Below are positions 33,695-43,337 of a DNA stretch of 64,000 nucleotides, piece by piece. The position numbers and the translations under genes were made by a program. Where the stretch lies: the NCBI RefSeq assembly GCF_001442755.1, contig NZ_CP006367.1:1550001-1614000 (forward strand), read 5' to 3'. The notes below the pieces were generated by a model. The model worked only from the letters and a program-made list of their open reading frames with translations, did not search any database and had not been told where the DNA came from. Within the stretch, counting starts at the first letter, position 1, and every line of letters starts with the position of its first letter. Source of the stretch: Aureimonas sp. AU20. GTDB taxonomy: Bacteria > Pseudomonadota > Alphaproteobacteria > Rhizobiales > Rhizobiaceae.

Positions 33695-35023
33695 ATGTCA
33701 CCTCCCAAGCAGTTGAAGCTCGGGGCCTTCATGCGCCCGGTCAGCATCCATGCCGGCGCGTGGCGCTATCCCGGGGCGTGGCGCGACGCCAATTTCAACT
33801 TTCAGCGGCTGCACTATCTCGCCCGGCGGCTGGAAAGCGCCTGTTTCGACGCCTTCTTCATGGCCGACCATCTCGCCGTTCTCAATATCGGGCGCGAGGC
33901 GCTGCGGCGCTCGCACACGGTGACCTCGTTCGAGCCCTTCACGCTCCTGTCGGCGCTGGCGAGCGTGACCAGCCGCATCGGCCTCGTCGCCACCGCGTCC
34001 ACGAGTTTCGACGAGCCCTTCCACGTCGCCCGCCGCTTCGCCTCGCTCGACCATCTGAGCGGCGGCCGGGCGGGCTGGAACATCGTGACGACCTCGAACC
34101 CGGACGCTGCCCTCAATTTCGGTCTTGAGGAGCATCTCGACCATGCCAGCCGCTACCGAAGGGCACGCGAGTTCTTCGATGTGGTGACGGGCCTGTGGGA
34201 CTCGTTTGCCGACGACGCCTTCCCGCGCGAGGCGGCGATCGGCACCTATCTCGACCCGGAGCGGATGCATGTGCTCGCGCACAAGGGTGAGTTCTTTCAG
34301 GTGCGCGGGCCGCTCAACATCGCGCGGCCGGTGCAGGGCTGGCCGGTGATCGTGCAGGCGGGCGCCTCCGAGCCCGGCCGGCAGCTGGCCGCCGAGACGG
34401 CCGAACTCGTCTTCGCCGCGCCGACCCGGCTGGAGGACGGACGTGAGTTTTACGCCGACGTGAAGGGGCGCATGGCGCGGATCGGCCGCGACCCCGACCA
34501 TCTGAAGATCCTGCCCGGCGCCTTCGTGGTGGTGGGCGAGAGCGACGCGGAGGCGCTAGAGAAGCGCGAGCGGCTCGACGCGCTGGTGGATTACGAAAGC
34601 GCCATCGACGCGCTTTCCAGCCAGCTTGGCACCGACGCGCGCCGTTTCGACCCCGACGGGCCGCTGCCCGCCATTCCCGACACCAACGCCTCCAAGAGCG
34701 GGCGCGAGCGGGTGGTCGAGATGGCGGCGCGCGAAAACCTCACCGTGCGCCAGCTGGCCCGCCGGCTCGGCGGCTATGGTGGCCTGTCCTTCGTCGGCAC
34801 GCCGGGGACGATCGCCGACGCCATGCAGGAATGGCTGGAGACGGGCGGCTCGGACGGGTTCAACGTCATGTTCCCCTACCTGCCGGAAGGGCTCGACGAC
34901 TTCGTCGACAAGGTCGTGCCGGAATTGCAGCGGCGCGACATCTTCCGCCGCGCCTACGAGGGGGCCACCTTACGCGAAAATCTCGGCCTGCCACGGCCGC
35001 CGAACCGGTTCTTTCCCGGCTGA
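33695..35023 (+). CDS. NtaA/DmoA/SnaA-type FMN-dependent monooxygenase (luciferase-like)
   Basis: The 442-residue protein belongs to the two-component flavin monooxygenases that use FMNH2 from a separate reductase. Family patterns are LKLGAFMRPVSIHAGAWR near the N-terminus, [52 protein letters not shown], and the C-terminal LPEGLDDFVDKVVPELQRR. Members cleave C-N, C-S or similar bonds. With tauABC upstream and cysteine genes around it, a desulfurising role is the best guess. ATG 33695 has GGAG at a fitting distance. No reductase gene is near. Confidence 0.88.
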   Translation: MSPPKQLKLGAFMRPVSIHAGAWRYPGAWRDANFNFQRLHYLARRLESACFDAFFMADHLAVLNIGREALRRSHTVTSFEPFTLLSALASVTSRIGLVATASTSFDEPFHVARRFASLDHLSGGRAGWNIVTTSNPDAALNFGLEEHLDHASRYRRAREFFDVVTGLWDSFADDAFPREAAIGTYLDPERMHVLAHKGEFFQVRGPLNIARPVQGWPVIVQAGASEPGRQLAAETAELVFAAPTRLEDGREFYADVKGRMARIGRDPDHLKILPGAFVVVGESDAEALEKRERLDALVDYESAIDALSSQLGTDARRFDPDGPLPAIPDTNASKSGRERVVEMAARENLTVRQLARRLGGYGGLSFVGTPGTIADAMQEWLETGGSDGFNVMFPYLPEGLDDFVDKVVPELQRRDIFRRAYEGATLRENLGLPRPPNRFFPG

Positions 35024-35049
35024 CCCCGCAAGCGTTTCGGACCCTAGCC

Positions 35050-36492
35050 ATGTCGCATTCCGCCCCGACCCAGAACCAGACTCACGCCCCGAGCGAACCG
35101 GAGTTCGATCGCCTTTCCCCACCCTTCCGCTCGGTGCTCGATCTCATCGGGCAGACGCCGATGGTGGAGCTCACCCGGTTCGACACCGGCCCTTGCCGCC
35201 TGTTCCTGAAGCTGGAAAGCCAGAACCCGGGCGGTTCGATCAAGGACCGGATCGCCCGCTCGATGATTCTCGACGCCGAGGCGCGCGGCCTGCTTCGCCC
35301 CGGCGGCACGATCGTGGAAGCCACCGCCGGCAACACGGGCCTCGGTCTGGCTCAGGTCGGCGTGCCCAAGGGCTACCGCATCGTGCTGGTGGTTCCCGAC
35401 AAGATGTCGCGCGAGAAGGTGCAGCATCTCCGGGCGCTCGGCGCCGAGGTGCATCTCACCCGCTCCAATGTCGGCAAGGGGCACCCCGAATATTATCAGG
35501 ACATGGCCGAGCGCATCGCGCGCGAGACGCCCGGCGCCTTCTACGCCAACCAGTTCCAGAACCCCGCCAATCCCAGCGCCCATGAGCGCACGACGGGGCC
35601 CGAGATCTGGCGCCAGCTGGAGGGGGACGTGGACGCCGTGGTGGTCGGCGTTGGCTCGGGCGGCACGCTGACCGGGCTCGGCCGCTTCTTCTCGCGCGTT
35701 TCGCCCAAGACGGAGATGGTACTGGCCGACCCCGCCGGCTCCGTGCTCGCGCCGCTGGTGCGCACCGGGCACATGGAGGAGGTCGGAAGCTGGACGGTGG
35801 AGGGGATCGGCGAGGATTTCGTGCCCGACAATGCCGATCTCTCGCTGGTCTCCAAGGCCTATAGCGTGACCGACCGGCAGAGCATGTCGGCGGTGCGCGC
35901 CCTCCTGGCCAAAGAGGGCATTCTGGGCGGCTCGTCCACGGGCACGCTGCTGGCGGCGGCGCTGCGCTATTGCCGCGAGCAGGACCGGCCGAAGCGCGTG
36001 GTCAGCTTCGTCTGCGATTCCGGCAACAAATATCTCTCCAAGGTCTTCGACGATGTCTGGCTGGCCGAGCAGGGGCTGACCGAGCGCGAGCACCATGGAA
36101 ACTTGAGCGATCTCGTGGCGCGGCTGCACCTGCGGGGTGAGACGGTCTTCGTCTCGCCCGCCGACAGCCTGCTTGACGCCTATGGGCGGATGCGCCGGGC
36201 CGATGTCTCGCAGCTACCGGTTCTCGACGAGGGGCGGCTCGTCGGCATCATCGACGAGGGCGATATTCTCGCCCGCGTCGAAGGGCCGGTGGAGGGGCGG
36301 TGGGACCGCTTCAACTCGGCCGTGCGCGGCGCCATGACCGCCGATGTCCACACACTGCAGGCGACGCAGACGCTGGACGCGCTGCTGCCCGTCTTCGACC
36401 GGAACGAGGTTGCCATCATCATGGACGGCGAAAGCTTCGTCGGCCTCGTGACCCGGATCGATCTCATCAACCACCTGAGGCATGCCCCATGA
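35050..36492 (+). CDS. Cystathionine beta-synthase with C-terminal CBS domain pair
   Basis: The 480-residue PLP enzyme has the fold type II core (about 28-345): PLP Lys in NPGGSIKDRIA, substrate loop EATAGNTGLGLAQVG, and GVGSGGTLTGLG phosphate-binding loop. Two CBS motifs follow (about 355-475), suggesting regulation by an adenosyl ligand such as SAM. It would join serine (or O-acetylserine) with homocysteine. There is no heme-binding N-terminus as in the human enzyme. ATG 35050; its stop overlaps the next start (ATGA), coupling the two transsulfuration steps. Confidence 0.9.
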   Translation: MSHSAPTQNQTHAPSEPEFDRLSPPFRSVLDLIGQTPMVELTRFDTGPCRLFLKLESQNPGGSIKDRIARSMILDAEARGLLRPGGTIVEATAGNTGLGLAQVGVPKGYRIVLVVPDKMSREKVQHLRALGAEVHLTRSNVGKGHPEYYQDMAERIARETPGAFYANQFQNPANPSAHERTTGPEIWRQLEGDVDAVVVGVGSGGTLTGLGRFFSRVSPKTEMVLADPAGSVLAPLVRTGHMEEVGSWTVEGIGEDFVPDNADLSLVSKAYSVTDRQSMSAVRALLAKEGILGGSSTGTLLAAALRYCREQDRPKRVVSFVCDSGNKYLSKVFDDVWLAEQGLTEREHHGNLSDLVARLHLRGETVFVSPADSLLDAYGRMRRADVSQLPVLDEGRLVGIIDEGDILARVEGPVEGRWDRFNSAVRGAMTADVHTLQATQTLDALLPVFDRNEVAIIMDGESFVGLVTRIDLINHLRHAP

Positions 36493-37655
36493 GCCAAAGC
36501 CGCAACCGCCCCGCCTTCGCCACCCGCACGATCCATGGCGGGCAGCAGCACGACCCGGCCACGGGGGCGGTGATGGTGCCGATCTACGCCACCTCGACCT
36601 ATGCGCAGGAAAGCCCCGGCGTCCACAAGGGCTTCGAATACGCCCGCTCGCAGAACCCGACGCGCTTCGCCTTCGAGCGCGCGGTGGCCGATCTCGAAAG
36701 CGGCAGCGCGGCCTTCGCCTTCGCATCAGGGCTGGCGGCCATCGCGACGGTGCTGGAGCTTCTCGATTCCGGCGCGCATATCGTGGCGACCGACGACATC
36801 TACGGCGGCACCTTCCGCCTGCTGGAGCGGGTGCGCAAACGCTCGGCCGGGCTCGAGGTGACCTTTGCCGACTTCACCGACCCGAAGGCCGTGGAAGCGG
36901 CGATCCGACCCGAAACGCGGCTTCTCTGGATCGAGACGCCGACCAATCCGCTGCTGCGCATCGTGGATCTGGAGGCGATCGCGGAGATCGGCCGCCGGCG
37001 CGGCCTCATCACCGTCGCCGACAACACGTTCTGCAGCCCGGCGCTTCAGCGACCGCTGGAACTCGGCATCGACATCGTGGTCCATTCCACCACGAAATAT
37101 CTGAACGGCCATTCCGACATGGTGGGCGGCTGCGCGGTGGTGGGCGAGAACCGCGATCTGGCCGACCGGCTGAAGTTCCTTCAGAACGCCATTGGCGCGA
37201 TCTCCGGCCCGTTCGACAGTTTCCTGGCGCTGCGCGGCATCAAGACCCTGGCGCTGCGCATGGAGCGCCATTCCCAGAACGGGCAGCGCGTCGCCGAATG
37301 GCTGGAAGCGCGCGCCGATGTCCGCCGCGTGCTCTATCCCGGGCTCGCCAGCCATCCCCAGCACGAGGTCGCGCGGCGCCAGATGGCGGGCTTTGGCGGC
37401 ATGATCTCGGTGGAACTCGACCGCGATCTCGCCGGCACCAAGCGCTTTCTGGAGCGCACGCGCCTTTTCACCCTGGCCGAAAGTCTTGGCGGCGTCGAAA
37501 GCCTGATCGAGCATCCCGCCACCATGACCCATGGCAGCATCCCGGCTGAGCAGCGCGCCGCGATCGGCATCTCGGATTCGCTCGTGCGCCTGTCGGTCGG
37601 CATCGAGGACGCGGACGACCTGATCGCCGATCTGGAGGGGGCGCTGTCCGCCTGA
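36489..37655 (+). CDS. Cystathionine gamma-lyase/gamma-synthase family PLP enzyme
   Basis: The 388-residue Cys/Met-metabolism enzyme has RTIHGGQQHDPATGAVMVPIYATSTY, the YARSQNPTR motif, SGLAAIATVL, and the PLP Lys in VVHSTTKYLNGHSDMVGG. The end has SLGGVESLIEHPATMTH and LVRLSVGIEDADDLIADL. Sequence does not separate lyase from synthase. Coupling to cystathionine beta-synthase points to the lyase direction (reverse transsulfuration, cystathionine to cysteine). It is the last gene of the sulfur operon, 26 bases before the methyltransferase. Confidence 0.9.
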   Translation: MSQSRNRPAFATRTIHGGQQHDPATGAVMVPIYATSTYAQESPGVHKGFEYARSQNPTRFAFERAVADLESGSAAFAFASGLAAIATVLELLDSGAHIVATDDIYGGTFRLLERVRKRSAGLEVTFADFTDPKAVEAAIRPETRLLWIETPTNPLLRIVDLEAIAEIGRRRGLITVADNTFCSPALQRPLELGIDIVVHSTTKYLNGHSDMVGGCAVVGENRDLADRLKFLQNAIGAISGPFDSFLALRGIKTLALRMERHSQNGQRVAEWLEARADVRRVLYPGLASHPQHEVARRQMAGFGGMISVELDRDLAGTKRFLERTRLFTLAESLGGVESLIEHPATMTHGSIPAEQRAAIGISDSLVRLSVGIEDADDLIADLEGALSA

Positions 37656-37681
37656 GGCTTTTCGGCCGAGGCAGAGCCGTC

Positions 37682-38674
37682 ATGTCGGCTCTGCCGCCGG
37701 TCGAACTGGGGTTTCGGCCGCTGCGCCAAAGCTGCTATGGCACGGGCGTGACCGAGATCCTTTCCCCCCTTTCGCCGCGAGCCGCCGTCTATGGCGCGCC
37801 GCCCGCCGACCTCGTGGACGTGCCGGACGGCGCCTTGCAGCTTTCGCCGTTGCGGCCCGGCGGCGGCGCCTTCGAGGCCCTGGCCGACGGCGCGCTGGAC
37901 GCGCTGACGGTTGCGGCGCCGCCCGGCTCGATCGAGCGCCGCTATGTCCTGGCCCAGGCGCTGCGCACGCTCGCGCCCGGCGGCGCGCTCACCGTGCTCG
38001 CGCCCAAGGACAAGGGCGGCCAGCGCCTTCGCGCCGAGCTGGAAACATTCGGCTGCGAGGTGGCCGAGCGCTCCAAGGCGCGCCAGCGCATCTGCGGTAC
38101 GCAGAAGCCCGCCGAGCCGAAGGGGCTGGCGGAAGCCATCGCGGAAGGCTCGCCCAGCTTCGTCGAGGCGATCGAACTCCATTCGCAGCCCGGCATCTTC
38201 TCGTGGAACCGCATCGACCCCGGCTCGGCGCTGCTTCTGCGCCATCTGCCGCCGCTCGCCGGGCGGGGCGCCGATCTCGGCGCGGGGCTCGGAATCCTGT
38301 CCAAGGCCGTGCTCGCCTCGCCCAAGATCGAGGCCTTGACGCTGGTCGAGATCGATCGTCGCGCCGTGGAGGCGGCGAGGCTCAACGTCGCCGACCCGCG
38401 CGCCGCCGTGCTCTGGGTCGACGCGCGCGAAACGGGCCTCGGCGATCTCGACTTCGTGGTCTCGAACCCGCCCTTCCATGCCGAGGGGATCGAGGATCGC
38501 GGCCTCGGCCAAGCCTTCATCACGGCCGCCGCCCGCATGCTGCGCCGCTCCGGCACGCTGCTTCTCGTCGCCAACCGGCACATGCCCTACGAGGACGTGC
38601 TGCGAACGAGTTTCCGCAGCGTCGAGACGCGGGTGGAAGAGGCCGGCTACAAGATCTTCGAAGCGCGCAAATGA
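37682..38674 (+). CDS. RsmC-like class I SAM-dependent methyltransferase
   Basis: The 330-residue protein has an N-terminal degenerate half (about 1-165) and a C-terminal methyltransferase half with GADLGAGLGILSKAVL (SAM-binding), LVEIDRRAVEAARLNV and the catalytic NPPFH motif near residue 262. This is the layout of RsmC, which methylates a guanine N2 in 16S rRNA. Overlap with an rsuA-like gene supports an rRNA role. ATG 37682 is used; a GTG about 22 codons later is possible. Confidence 0.85.
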   Translation: MSALPPVELGFRPLRQSCYGTGVTEILSPLSPRAAVYGAPPADLVDVPDGALQLSPLRPGGGAFEALADGALDALTVAAPPGSIERRYVLAQALRTLAPGGALTVLAPKDKGGQRLRAELETFGCEVAERSKARQRICGTQKPAEPKGLAEAIAEGSPSFVEAIELHSQPGIFSWNRIDPGSALLLRHLPPLAGRGADLGAGLGILSKAVLASPKIEALTLVEIDRRAVEAARLNVADPRAAVLWVDARETGLGDLDFVVSNPPFHAEGIEDRGLGQAFITAAARMLRRSGTLLLVANRHMPYEDVLRTSFRSVETRVEEAGYKIFEARK

Positions 38675-39411
38675 CCAAGACCCCGACCTCCCGCCTCGAC
38701 AAGCTGCTGGCCAACATGGGCTATGCCTCGCGCCGCGAGATCCAGCTTCTGGCCAAGAACGGCCGCATCCTCATGGACGGCGCGCCGCTGGCGAGGGCCG
38801 ACGAGCGCATCGCGCTCACGCCTGATCTCGAAACCCGGCTTCGGGTGGACGGCGAGGCGCTGGACCCGCTGCCGGGCTTCATTCTGATGGTGAACAAGCC
38901 GCTCGGCGTCACCTGCTCCCATAAGGAAGCGGGGCCGCTGGTCTACGATCTCCTGCCGTCGCGCTGGCGGCGGCGCGATCCCGCCATCTCGACGGTGGGC
39001 CGGCTCGACAAGGAAACCTCGGGCCTTCTTCTGATGACCGACGACGGCGCGCTGCTCCATCGCATCATCTCGCCGAGCCGGCATGTCGCCAAGCGCTACC
39101 GCGCCCATCTCGCCCGGCCGCTCGCCGGCGGCGAGGCGGCGCTCTTCGCCTCCGGCACGATGATGCTGGAAGGCGAGACCAAGCCGCTCGCCCCTGCCGA
39201 GCTGGACGTGGTGGGCGAGCGGGAAGCCGTCCTGCAGGTCCACGAAGGGCGCTATCATCAGGTGCGTCGCATGTTCGCGGCGACCGGCAACCATGTCGAG
39301 GCGCTGCACCGCGAGTCGGTCGGCGGCCTCGCGCTGCCGGTCGATCTGGAGGCCGGGGGCGTCCGCCGCCTTGGCGAGGCGGAGATCGCCGCCATCTTCG
39401 CCGGCTCCTGA
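38671..39411 (+). CDS. rsuA: Ribosomal small-subunit pseudouridine synthase RsuA-like
   Basis: The 246-residue enzyme has an N-terminal S4-type RNA-binding domain (LDKLLANMGYASRREIQLLAKNGRI) and the RsuA/RluB catalytic domain with STVGRLDKETSGLLLMTDDG, containing the catalytic Asp. GRYHQVRRMFAATGNHV is the C-terminal signature. It would turn a 16S rRNA uridine into pseudouridine. ATG 38671 overlaps the methyltransferase stop by 4 bases. It is convergent with the next operon, with 9 bases between the stops. Confidence 0.92.
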   Translation: MTKTPTSRLDKLLANMGYASRREIQLLAKNGRILMDGAPLARADERIALTPDLETRLRVDGEALDPLPGFILMVNKPLGVTCSHKEAGPLVYDLLPSRWRRRDPAISTVGRLDKETSGLLLMTDDGALLHRIISPSRHVAKRYRAHLARPLAGGEAALFASGTMMLEGETKPLAPAELDVVGEREAVLQVHEGRYHQVRRMFAATGNHVEALHRESVGGLALPVDLEAGGVRRLGEAEIAAIFAGS

Positions 39412-39420
39412 CAGGGAGCG

Positions 39421-40053
39421 TCAGACTCGGCTGGGCGCCTCGGGCTCGCCCAGCGACAGCATGAGCCGGTTGGCCCAGTTGAAGAAGGCGCAGGCGAAAA
39501 CGAGGTCGACGATCTCGTCGTCCGCCAGGCCCGCCGCGCGCAGCTTGGCGATCTCGGCCTCGCCGAAGCGCGTCGGCGTTTCGGTCAGCCGGGCGGCCGC
39601 TTCCACCACTGCGTCCCATCGCGGGTCCAGCCGAGCACCCGTGCCGTCCTTCAGGAGGCGATCCACATCCGCCTGGCGCTTGGAATGGCGCGTGGCGAAG
39701 CGGGCGTGAACCGAGGCGCAGTAGATGCAGCCGTTGACGCGGGAAACGGCCGTTGCCGCCAGCTCGCGCTCGGCGCGGGGCAGTCCGCCTTCACTGTTGT
39801 AGAAGATGTCCTTGTCGGTGCGGGTGCGCGCGCCCAGCACCTCCGGGTCTCGCGCCAGGAGGCGGAAATAGGCCGACTGCGCGCGGCTGCGTTCCGTCAG
39901 GCCCTCGTAATGGCGCTCGGTCAGCTCCTCCACGGCGAGCGGCGCCAGCGCCGGCAGCCAGCCCAACTCCTCCTGCGTGAAGGCGTTGGGCTCCCGGTTC
40001 TCGGGATGATGCAGGAGATCGGCGGCGGGCGAGGGGCGAAGCGGGGCGTTCAT
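39421..40053 (-). CDS. AhpD-like alkylhydroperoxidase domain protein (Avi_7169-type family)
   Basis: The 210-residue protein has an AhpD-like core with the CxxC-plus-His motif NGCIYCASVHARFA (about residue 112-125), a redox-active site in peroxidase members. LLARDPEVLGARTRTDKDIFYN precedes it. I recall this as a named but uncharacterised family that travels with the CMD protein, luciferase-like enzyme and ABC importer found next to it. Its start overlaps the CMD gene stop by 4 bases. It is the last gene of the seven-gene operon. Confidence 0.85.
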   Translation of the reverse strand: MNAPLRPSPAADLLHHPENREPNAFTQEELGWLPALAPLAVEELTERHYEGLTERSRAQSAYFRLLARDPEVLGARTRTDKDIFYNSEGGLPRAERELAATAVSRVNGCIYCASVHARFATRHSKRQADVDRLLKDGTGARLDPRWDAVVEAAARLTETPTRFGEAEIAKLRAAGLADDEIVDLVFACAFFNWANRLMLSLGEPEAPSRV

Positions 40054-40649
40054 GCGGCGTCTCCGGCGCGGGCCAGCGTGCGCAGGCCGATCGCCGCGCG
40101 GATCTGGAAGGCGAGAAAGGATACGAGCTGCGAAAGGGTGACGATCGCGTCCGGCGTCCAGCCGGCCGAGAGCAGGCGGCCCAAGTCTTCCGCCTTGGCG
40201 TCGCGCGGGTGGAAGACGAGGAGATGGGCGTGTTCCAGCCCGGCGGCCAGCCGCTCGCCCAGACCAGCGATGGCTGCCGCGTCCGCGCGATAATGAAGCC
40301 CGGCGCGGTCCTCGGCGCTGAGAGGGCCGGGCGGATAGGCGCCATAGGGGCCGCTCGTGCCGGCGCGCTCGGCCTCGCGCTCGATCGCATCCGCCCGGCC
40401 GCCGTCGCCCAGGAGCGCGCGGTAATGGGCGGTGACGGCGTCGTCGCCGTGCAGCGCGGCGACGAAGGCCGCGACGGCGCGCCGGTCGCCCGCCTCGAAA
40501 TCGCCGGGCTCCTTCGGGTCGAGAAGCAGCGCGTAGCTCGCCTGGGCATTCTCTCGCGCCACCGCGCGGCGGCTGCGGATGGCGTCGAGCGCCGAGCCGG
40601 GCGCGATGCCGGCCAGTTCGTCGATCAGGTCCCGCCTTTGGTCGGTCAT
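40050..40649 (-). CDS. CMD-fold protein lacking the CxxC motif (Avi_7170-type family)
   Basis: The 199-residue protein is related to carboxymuconolactone decarboxylase/AhpD folds (LVSFLAFQIRAAIGLRTLA at the C-terminus resembles the CMD helices) but has no Cys at all, so the usual redox pair is missing. N-terminus: DLIDELAGIAPGSALDAIRSRRAVARENAQASYALLL. ATG 40649; 25 bases after the monooxygenase gene. It may form a mixed complex with the CxxC-containing neighbour; this is an inference from overlap and shared fold. Confidence 0.8.
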   Translation of the reverse strand: MTDQRRDLIDELAGIAPGSALDAIRSRRAVARENAQASYALLLDPKEPGDFEAGDRRAVAAFVAALHGDDAVTAHYRALLGDGGRADAIEREAERAGTSGPYGAYPPGPLSAEDRAGLHYRADAAAIAGLGERLAAGLEHAHLLVFHPRDAKAEDLGRLLSAGWTPDAIVTLSQLVSFLAFQIRAAIGLRTLARAGDAA

Positions 40650-40674
40650 GGGGTCGCTCTCCTCCGGGGTAGGG

Positions 40675-41697
40675 TCAGATGGCGCGCGCCAGGGCGAGGC
40701 GCGCGGATTCGCGCCAGCCGAGTGCCGGCGCGACGCGCGTGGCGAACAGCTCGATCGAGCGCAGGATGAAGGAATGGGGCGGGTCGATCGAATGAACCTG
40801 CACCGAGACCTCGCTCGCGTGCTGGAGCGTCTCGTCTCTCGCCAGACTCTCGGCCACCTCCTCGGGCGTGCCGACATGGCTGTCGAAGGTGCGCAGGAGA
40901 TCGTCCAGCGTGTCGCCCAGGATGATGTGGCCGCTCGCGGCGAAATGCGCGGCGACACGGCGAAGGCCCGTTTCCGCCAGCCGGCGCGCTTCGTCGCGAT
41001 CGTCGGCCACGAAGACGCTGCGCGAGGCGAGAATGCGGGGTGCTATGCCGGTGGGCAGCGCGCCGAGATAGGCCTCCACGATCGGCAGCTGCAACGCGGC
41101 CAGCGAGGCATCTGGCGCGTCCTTGGGGCGTGGCTGGGTGCGCGAAAGAAGCAGACCGTCGCCCGCCGCGCCCGCGCGCTCGCCCCCCGCCGCCGAGAAG
41201 GTCGCCTGCCAGACGCGCGCGTCGAGATTGCCGGCCGGCGGATAAAGGCGGTTGCCGGCGCCGAGATCCTCCCCGCGCAGGGCGCGGCGGAGCGTTTCGA
41301 CCTTCGCGCCGTAGATCGGGCCGCGCTGCTCGCTGTCGAGACCGAACGGCGCGAAGGAGGAGGGCGTGCCGCCCGCGCCGAGCCCAAGCTCCAGCCGCCC
41401 GCCCGACAGATGGTCGAGAACCGCCGCGTCCTCCGCGACGCGGATCGGCTCGTCCATGGGCAGGGTGACGATGCCCGTTCCCAGCCGGATGCGCGAGGTC
41501 GCGGCGGCCGCCGACGCCAGGAACACGAAGGGCGAGGGCAGACCGCCCTCGTCGCCATTGAAATGGTGCTGCGCCACCCAGGCCGCGTCGAAGCCGACCC
41601 GTTCGGCCTCCACCACCTGCGCCAGCGCCAGCCGGTAGCGCTCGGCGGGTGGCGCATCGTCCAGAAGCCGCGTGAAGAACCCGATGCGTTTGGTCAT
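40675..41697 (-). CDS. Luciferase-like FMN-dependent monooxygenase (KPN_01858-type family)
   Basis: The 340-residue TIM-barrel protein has [93 protein letters not shown], the bacterial luciferase-like flavin-binding pattern, and a C-terminal [17 protein letters not shown]. It needs reduced flavin from elsewhere. It lies between the ABC importer and the two AhpD/CMD genes, starting by ATGA overlap with the ATPase stop. It probably oxidises the imported compound; the substrate is unknown. Confidence 0.88.
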   Translation of the reverse strand: MTKRIGFFTRLLDDAPPAERYRLALAQVVEAERVGFDAAWVAQHHFNGDEGGLPSPFVFLASAAAATSRIRLGTGIVTLPMDEPIRVAEDAAVLDHLSGGRLELGLGAGGTPSSFAPFGLDSEQRGPIYGAKVETLRRALRGEDLGAGNRLYPPAGNLDARVWQATFSAAGGERAGAAGDGLLLSRTQPRPKDAPDASLAALQLPIVEAYLGALPTGIAPRILASRSVFVADDRDEARRLAETGLRRVAAHFAASGHIILGDTLDDLLRTFDSHVGTPEEVAESLARDETLQHASEVSVQVHSIDPPHSFILRSIELFATRVAPALGWRESARLALARAI

Positions 41698-43337
41698 GCG
41701 AATGCGCCTTCTGCGGACGGAACTTGGTGTCGCCGGCCCGGAATGGCCTCGACGAGCTGGCGCGTGTAGCGCTCGGAAGGATGGCGGAACACCGCCTCCA
41801 CCGGCCCCGCTTCCACGATGCGCCCGGCCTTCATGACGCTGACGCTGTCGGCGATGGCCCGCACCACGGCGAGATCATGCGAGATGAAGAGATAGGTCAG
41901 GCCGAGATCGCGCTGGAGTTCGCCGAGCAGCGACAGGATCTGCGCCTGCACGGTGACGTCGAGCGCCGAGACGGCCTCGTCCAGCACCAGGATCGAGGGC
42001 GAGAGGATCAGCGCGCGGGCGATGGCGACGCGCTGCCGCTGGCCGCCGGAGAGGGCGGCTGGCCGCCGCGCGGCGAGCTCGAATGGGAGATGCACCCGCT
42101 CCAGCGTGGCGGCGACGCGCCGTCGGCGCTCTGCTTTCTCGATCGGCTCGAAATTCAGGAGCGGTTCCTCGACGATGCCCTCCACGCTTTGGCGCGGATC
42201 GAGCGAGGCGAAGGGGTTCTGGTAGACGAGCTGGATGCGGCGGCGGAACTGGCGCAGGCGCTGGCCGGACAGGCGCGTTACATCCTCGCCCTCCACCGTG
42301 ACCCGCCCGGCGGTCGGCTTCAGAAAGCCGGCGACGGCTCGTCCCGTCGTGGTCTTGCCCGAGCCGGATTCGCCGACCAGCGCATGGGTCGTGCCGCGCG
42401 CGACGGAAAAGCTCACCCCGTCCACGGCCGGCAAGCCGGTCTTCGCCCCGCCGAACGCATGCACCAGCCCGTCCACCACGATGGCGGGATCGGCGTGCCG
42501 AGCGGGCGCGGGAAGAGGCCGCCGGGACGGCGAGAAGACTGGCGCGTCGTTGAGGAGGCGCTTGGTGTAGGCCTGTCGCGGCTCAGCCAGCAGGGTCCGT
42601 GCCGGCCCTTCTTCCTCGATCCGCCCGCCGCGCATGACCACGATCCGATCCGCCCGGTCGGCGGCGACGGCGAGATCGTGGGTGACGAGAAGGACGGCCG
42701 TGCCGTTTTCGCGGCTGAGATCGCCGATCAGATCGAGGATGCGCTTCTGCACGGTGACGTCGAGCGCGCTGGTCGGCTCGTCCGCGATCACCAGCGCCGG
42801 CTTCAGTGCCAGGGCGATGGCGATCAGGACGCGCTGCTTCATGCCGCCGGAAAGCTCGTGCGGATATTGCCGGAAGCGCAGCTCCGGCTCGGACAGGCCG
42901 ACGCGGGCGAGCAGCGCCAGCGCCTCCTCGCGGTTGGCTGCCTTGTCGCGTCTGCCATGCAAGCGGAAGATCTCGGTCAGCTGCGCGCCGATCGTCTGCA
43001 TGGGGTCGAGCGACGATCCGGGGTCCTGCGGCACCAAGCTCACGACCCGGCCCCGGATCGCCGCGAGGCGCCGGTCGGGCCAGCGGGCGATGTCCTCGCC
43101 GTTCAGGAGGATGCGCCCCGCCTCGATCCGGCCGTTGGCGGGCAGAAGGCCCATCACGGCCTGCGCGGTCGTGGTCTTGCCCGAGCCGGACTCGCCGACC
43201 AGCGCGACGACCTCGCCGGGCGCGATGCTGAGGCCGACATCGCGGACCGTGGGGCGCCCGTCATAGGAAACGGTGAGGTTTTCGATCCGCAACAGCGGCG
43301 GTGCGGCGTCTCTAGCAGCGTTCAGGGGGGCGTTCAT
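41694..43337 (-). CDS. Fused dipeptide-type ABC transporter ATPase (two nucleotide-binding domains)
   Basis: The 547-residue protein is a DppD-DppF fusion: domain 1 (about 15-270) has [18 protein letters not shown] and [13 protein letters not shown]; domain 2 (about 290-540) has [33 protein letters not shown] and [14 protein letters not shown]. The Walker B of domain 2 has DEAVSALD instead of DEPTSALD, which is common. One gene thus supplies both ATPases of the importer. It overlaps the upstream permease stop by 4 bases. Confidence 0.92.
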   Translation of the reverse strand: MNAPLNAARDAAPPLLRIENLTVSYDGRPTVRDVGLSIAPGEVVALVGESGSGKTTTAQAVMGLLPANGRIEAGRILLNGEDIARWPDRRLAAIRGRVVSLVPQDPGSSLDPMQTIGAQLTEIFRLHGRRDKAANREEALALLARVGLSEPELRFRQYPHELSGGMKQRVLIAIALALKPALVIADEPTSALDVTVQKRILDLIGDLSRENGTAVLLVTHDLAVAADRADRIVVMRGGRIEEEGPARTLLAEPRQAYTKRLLNDAPVFSPSRRPLPAPARHADPAIVVDGLVHAFGGAKTGLPAVDGVSFSVARGTTHALVGESGSGKTTTGRAVAGFLKPTAGRVTVEGEDVTRLSGQRLRQFRRRIQLVYQNPFASLDPRQSVEGIVEEPLLNFEPIEKAERRRRVAATLERVHLPFELAARRPAALSGGQRQRVAIARALILSPSILVLDEAVSALDVTVQAQILSLLGELQRDLGLTYLFISHDLAVVRAIADSVSVMKAGRIVEAGPVEAVFRHPSERYTRQLVEAIPGRRHQVPSAEGAFA

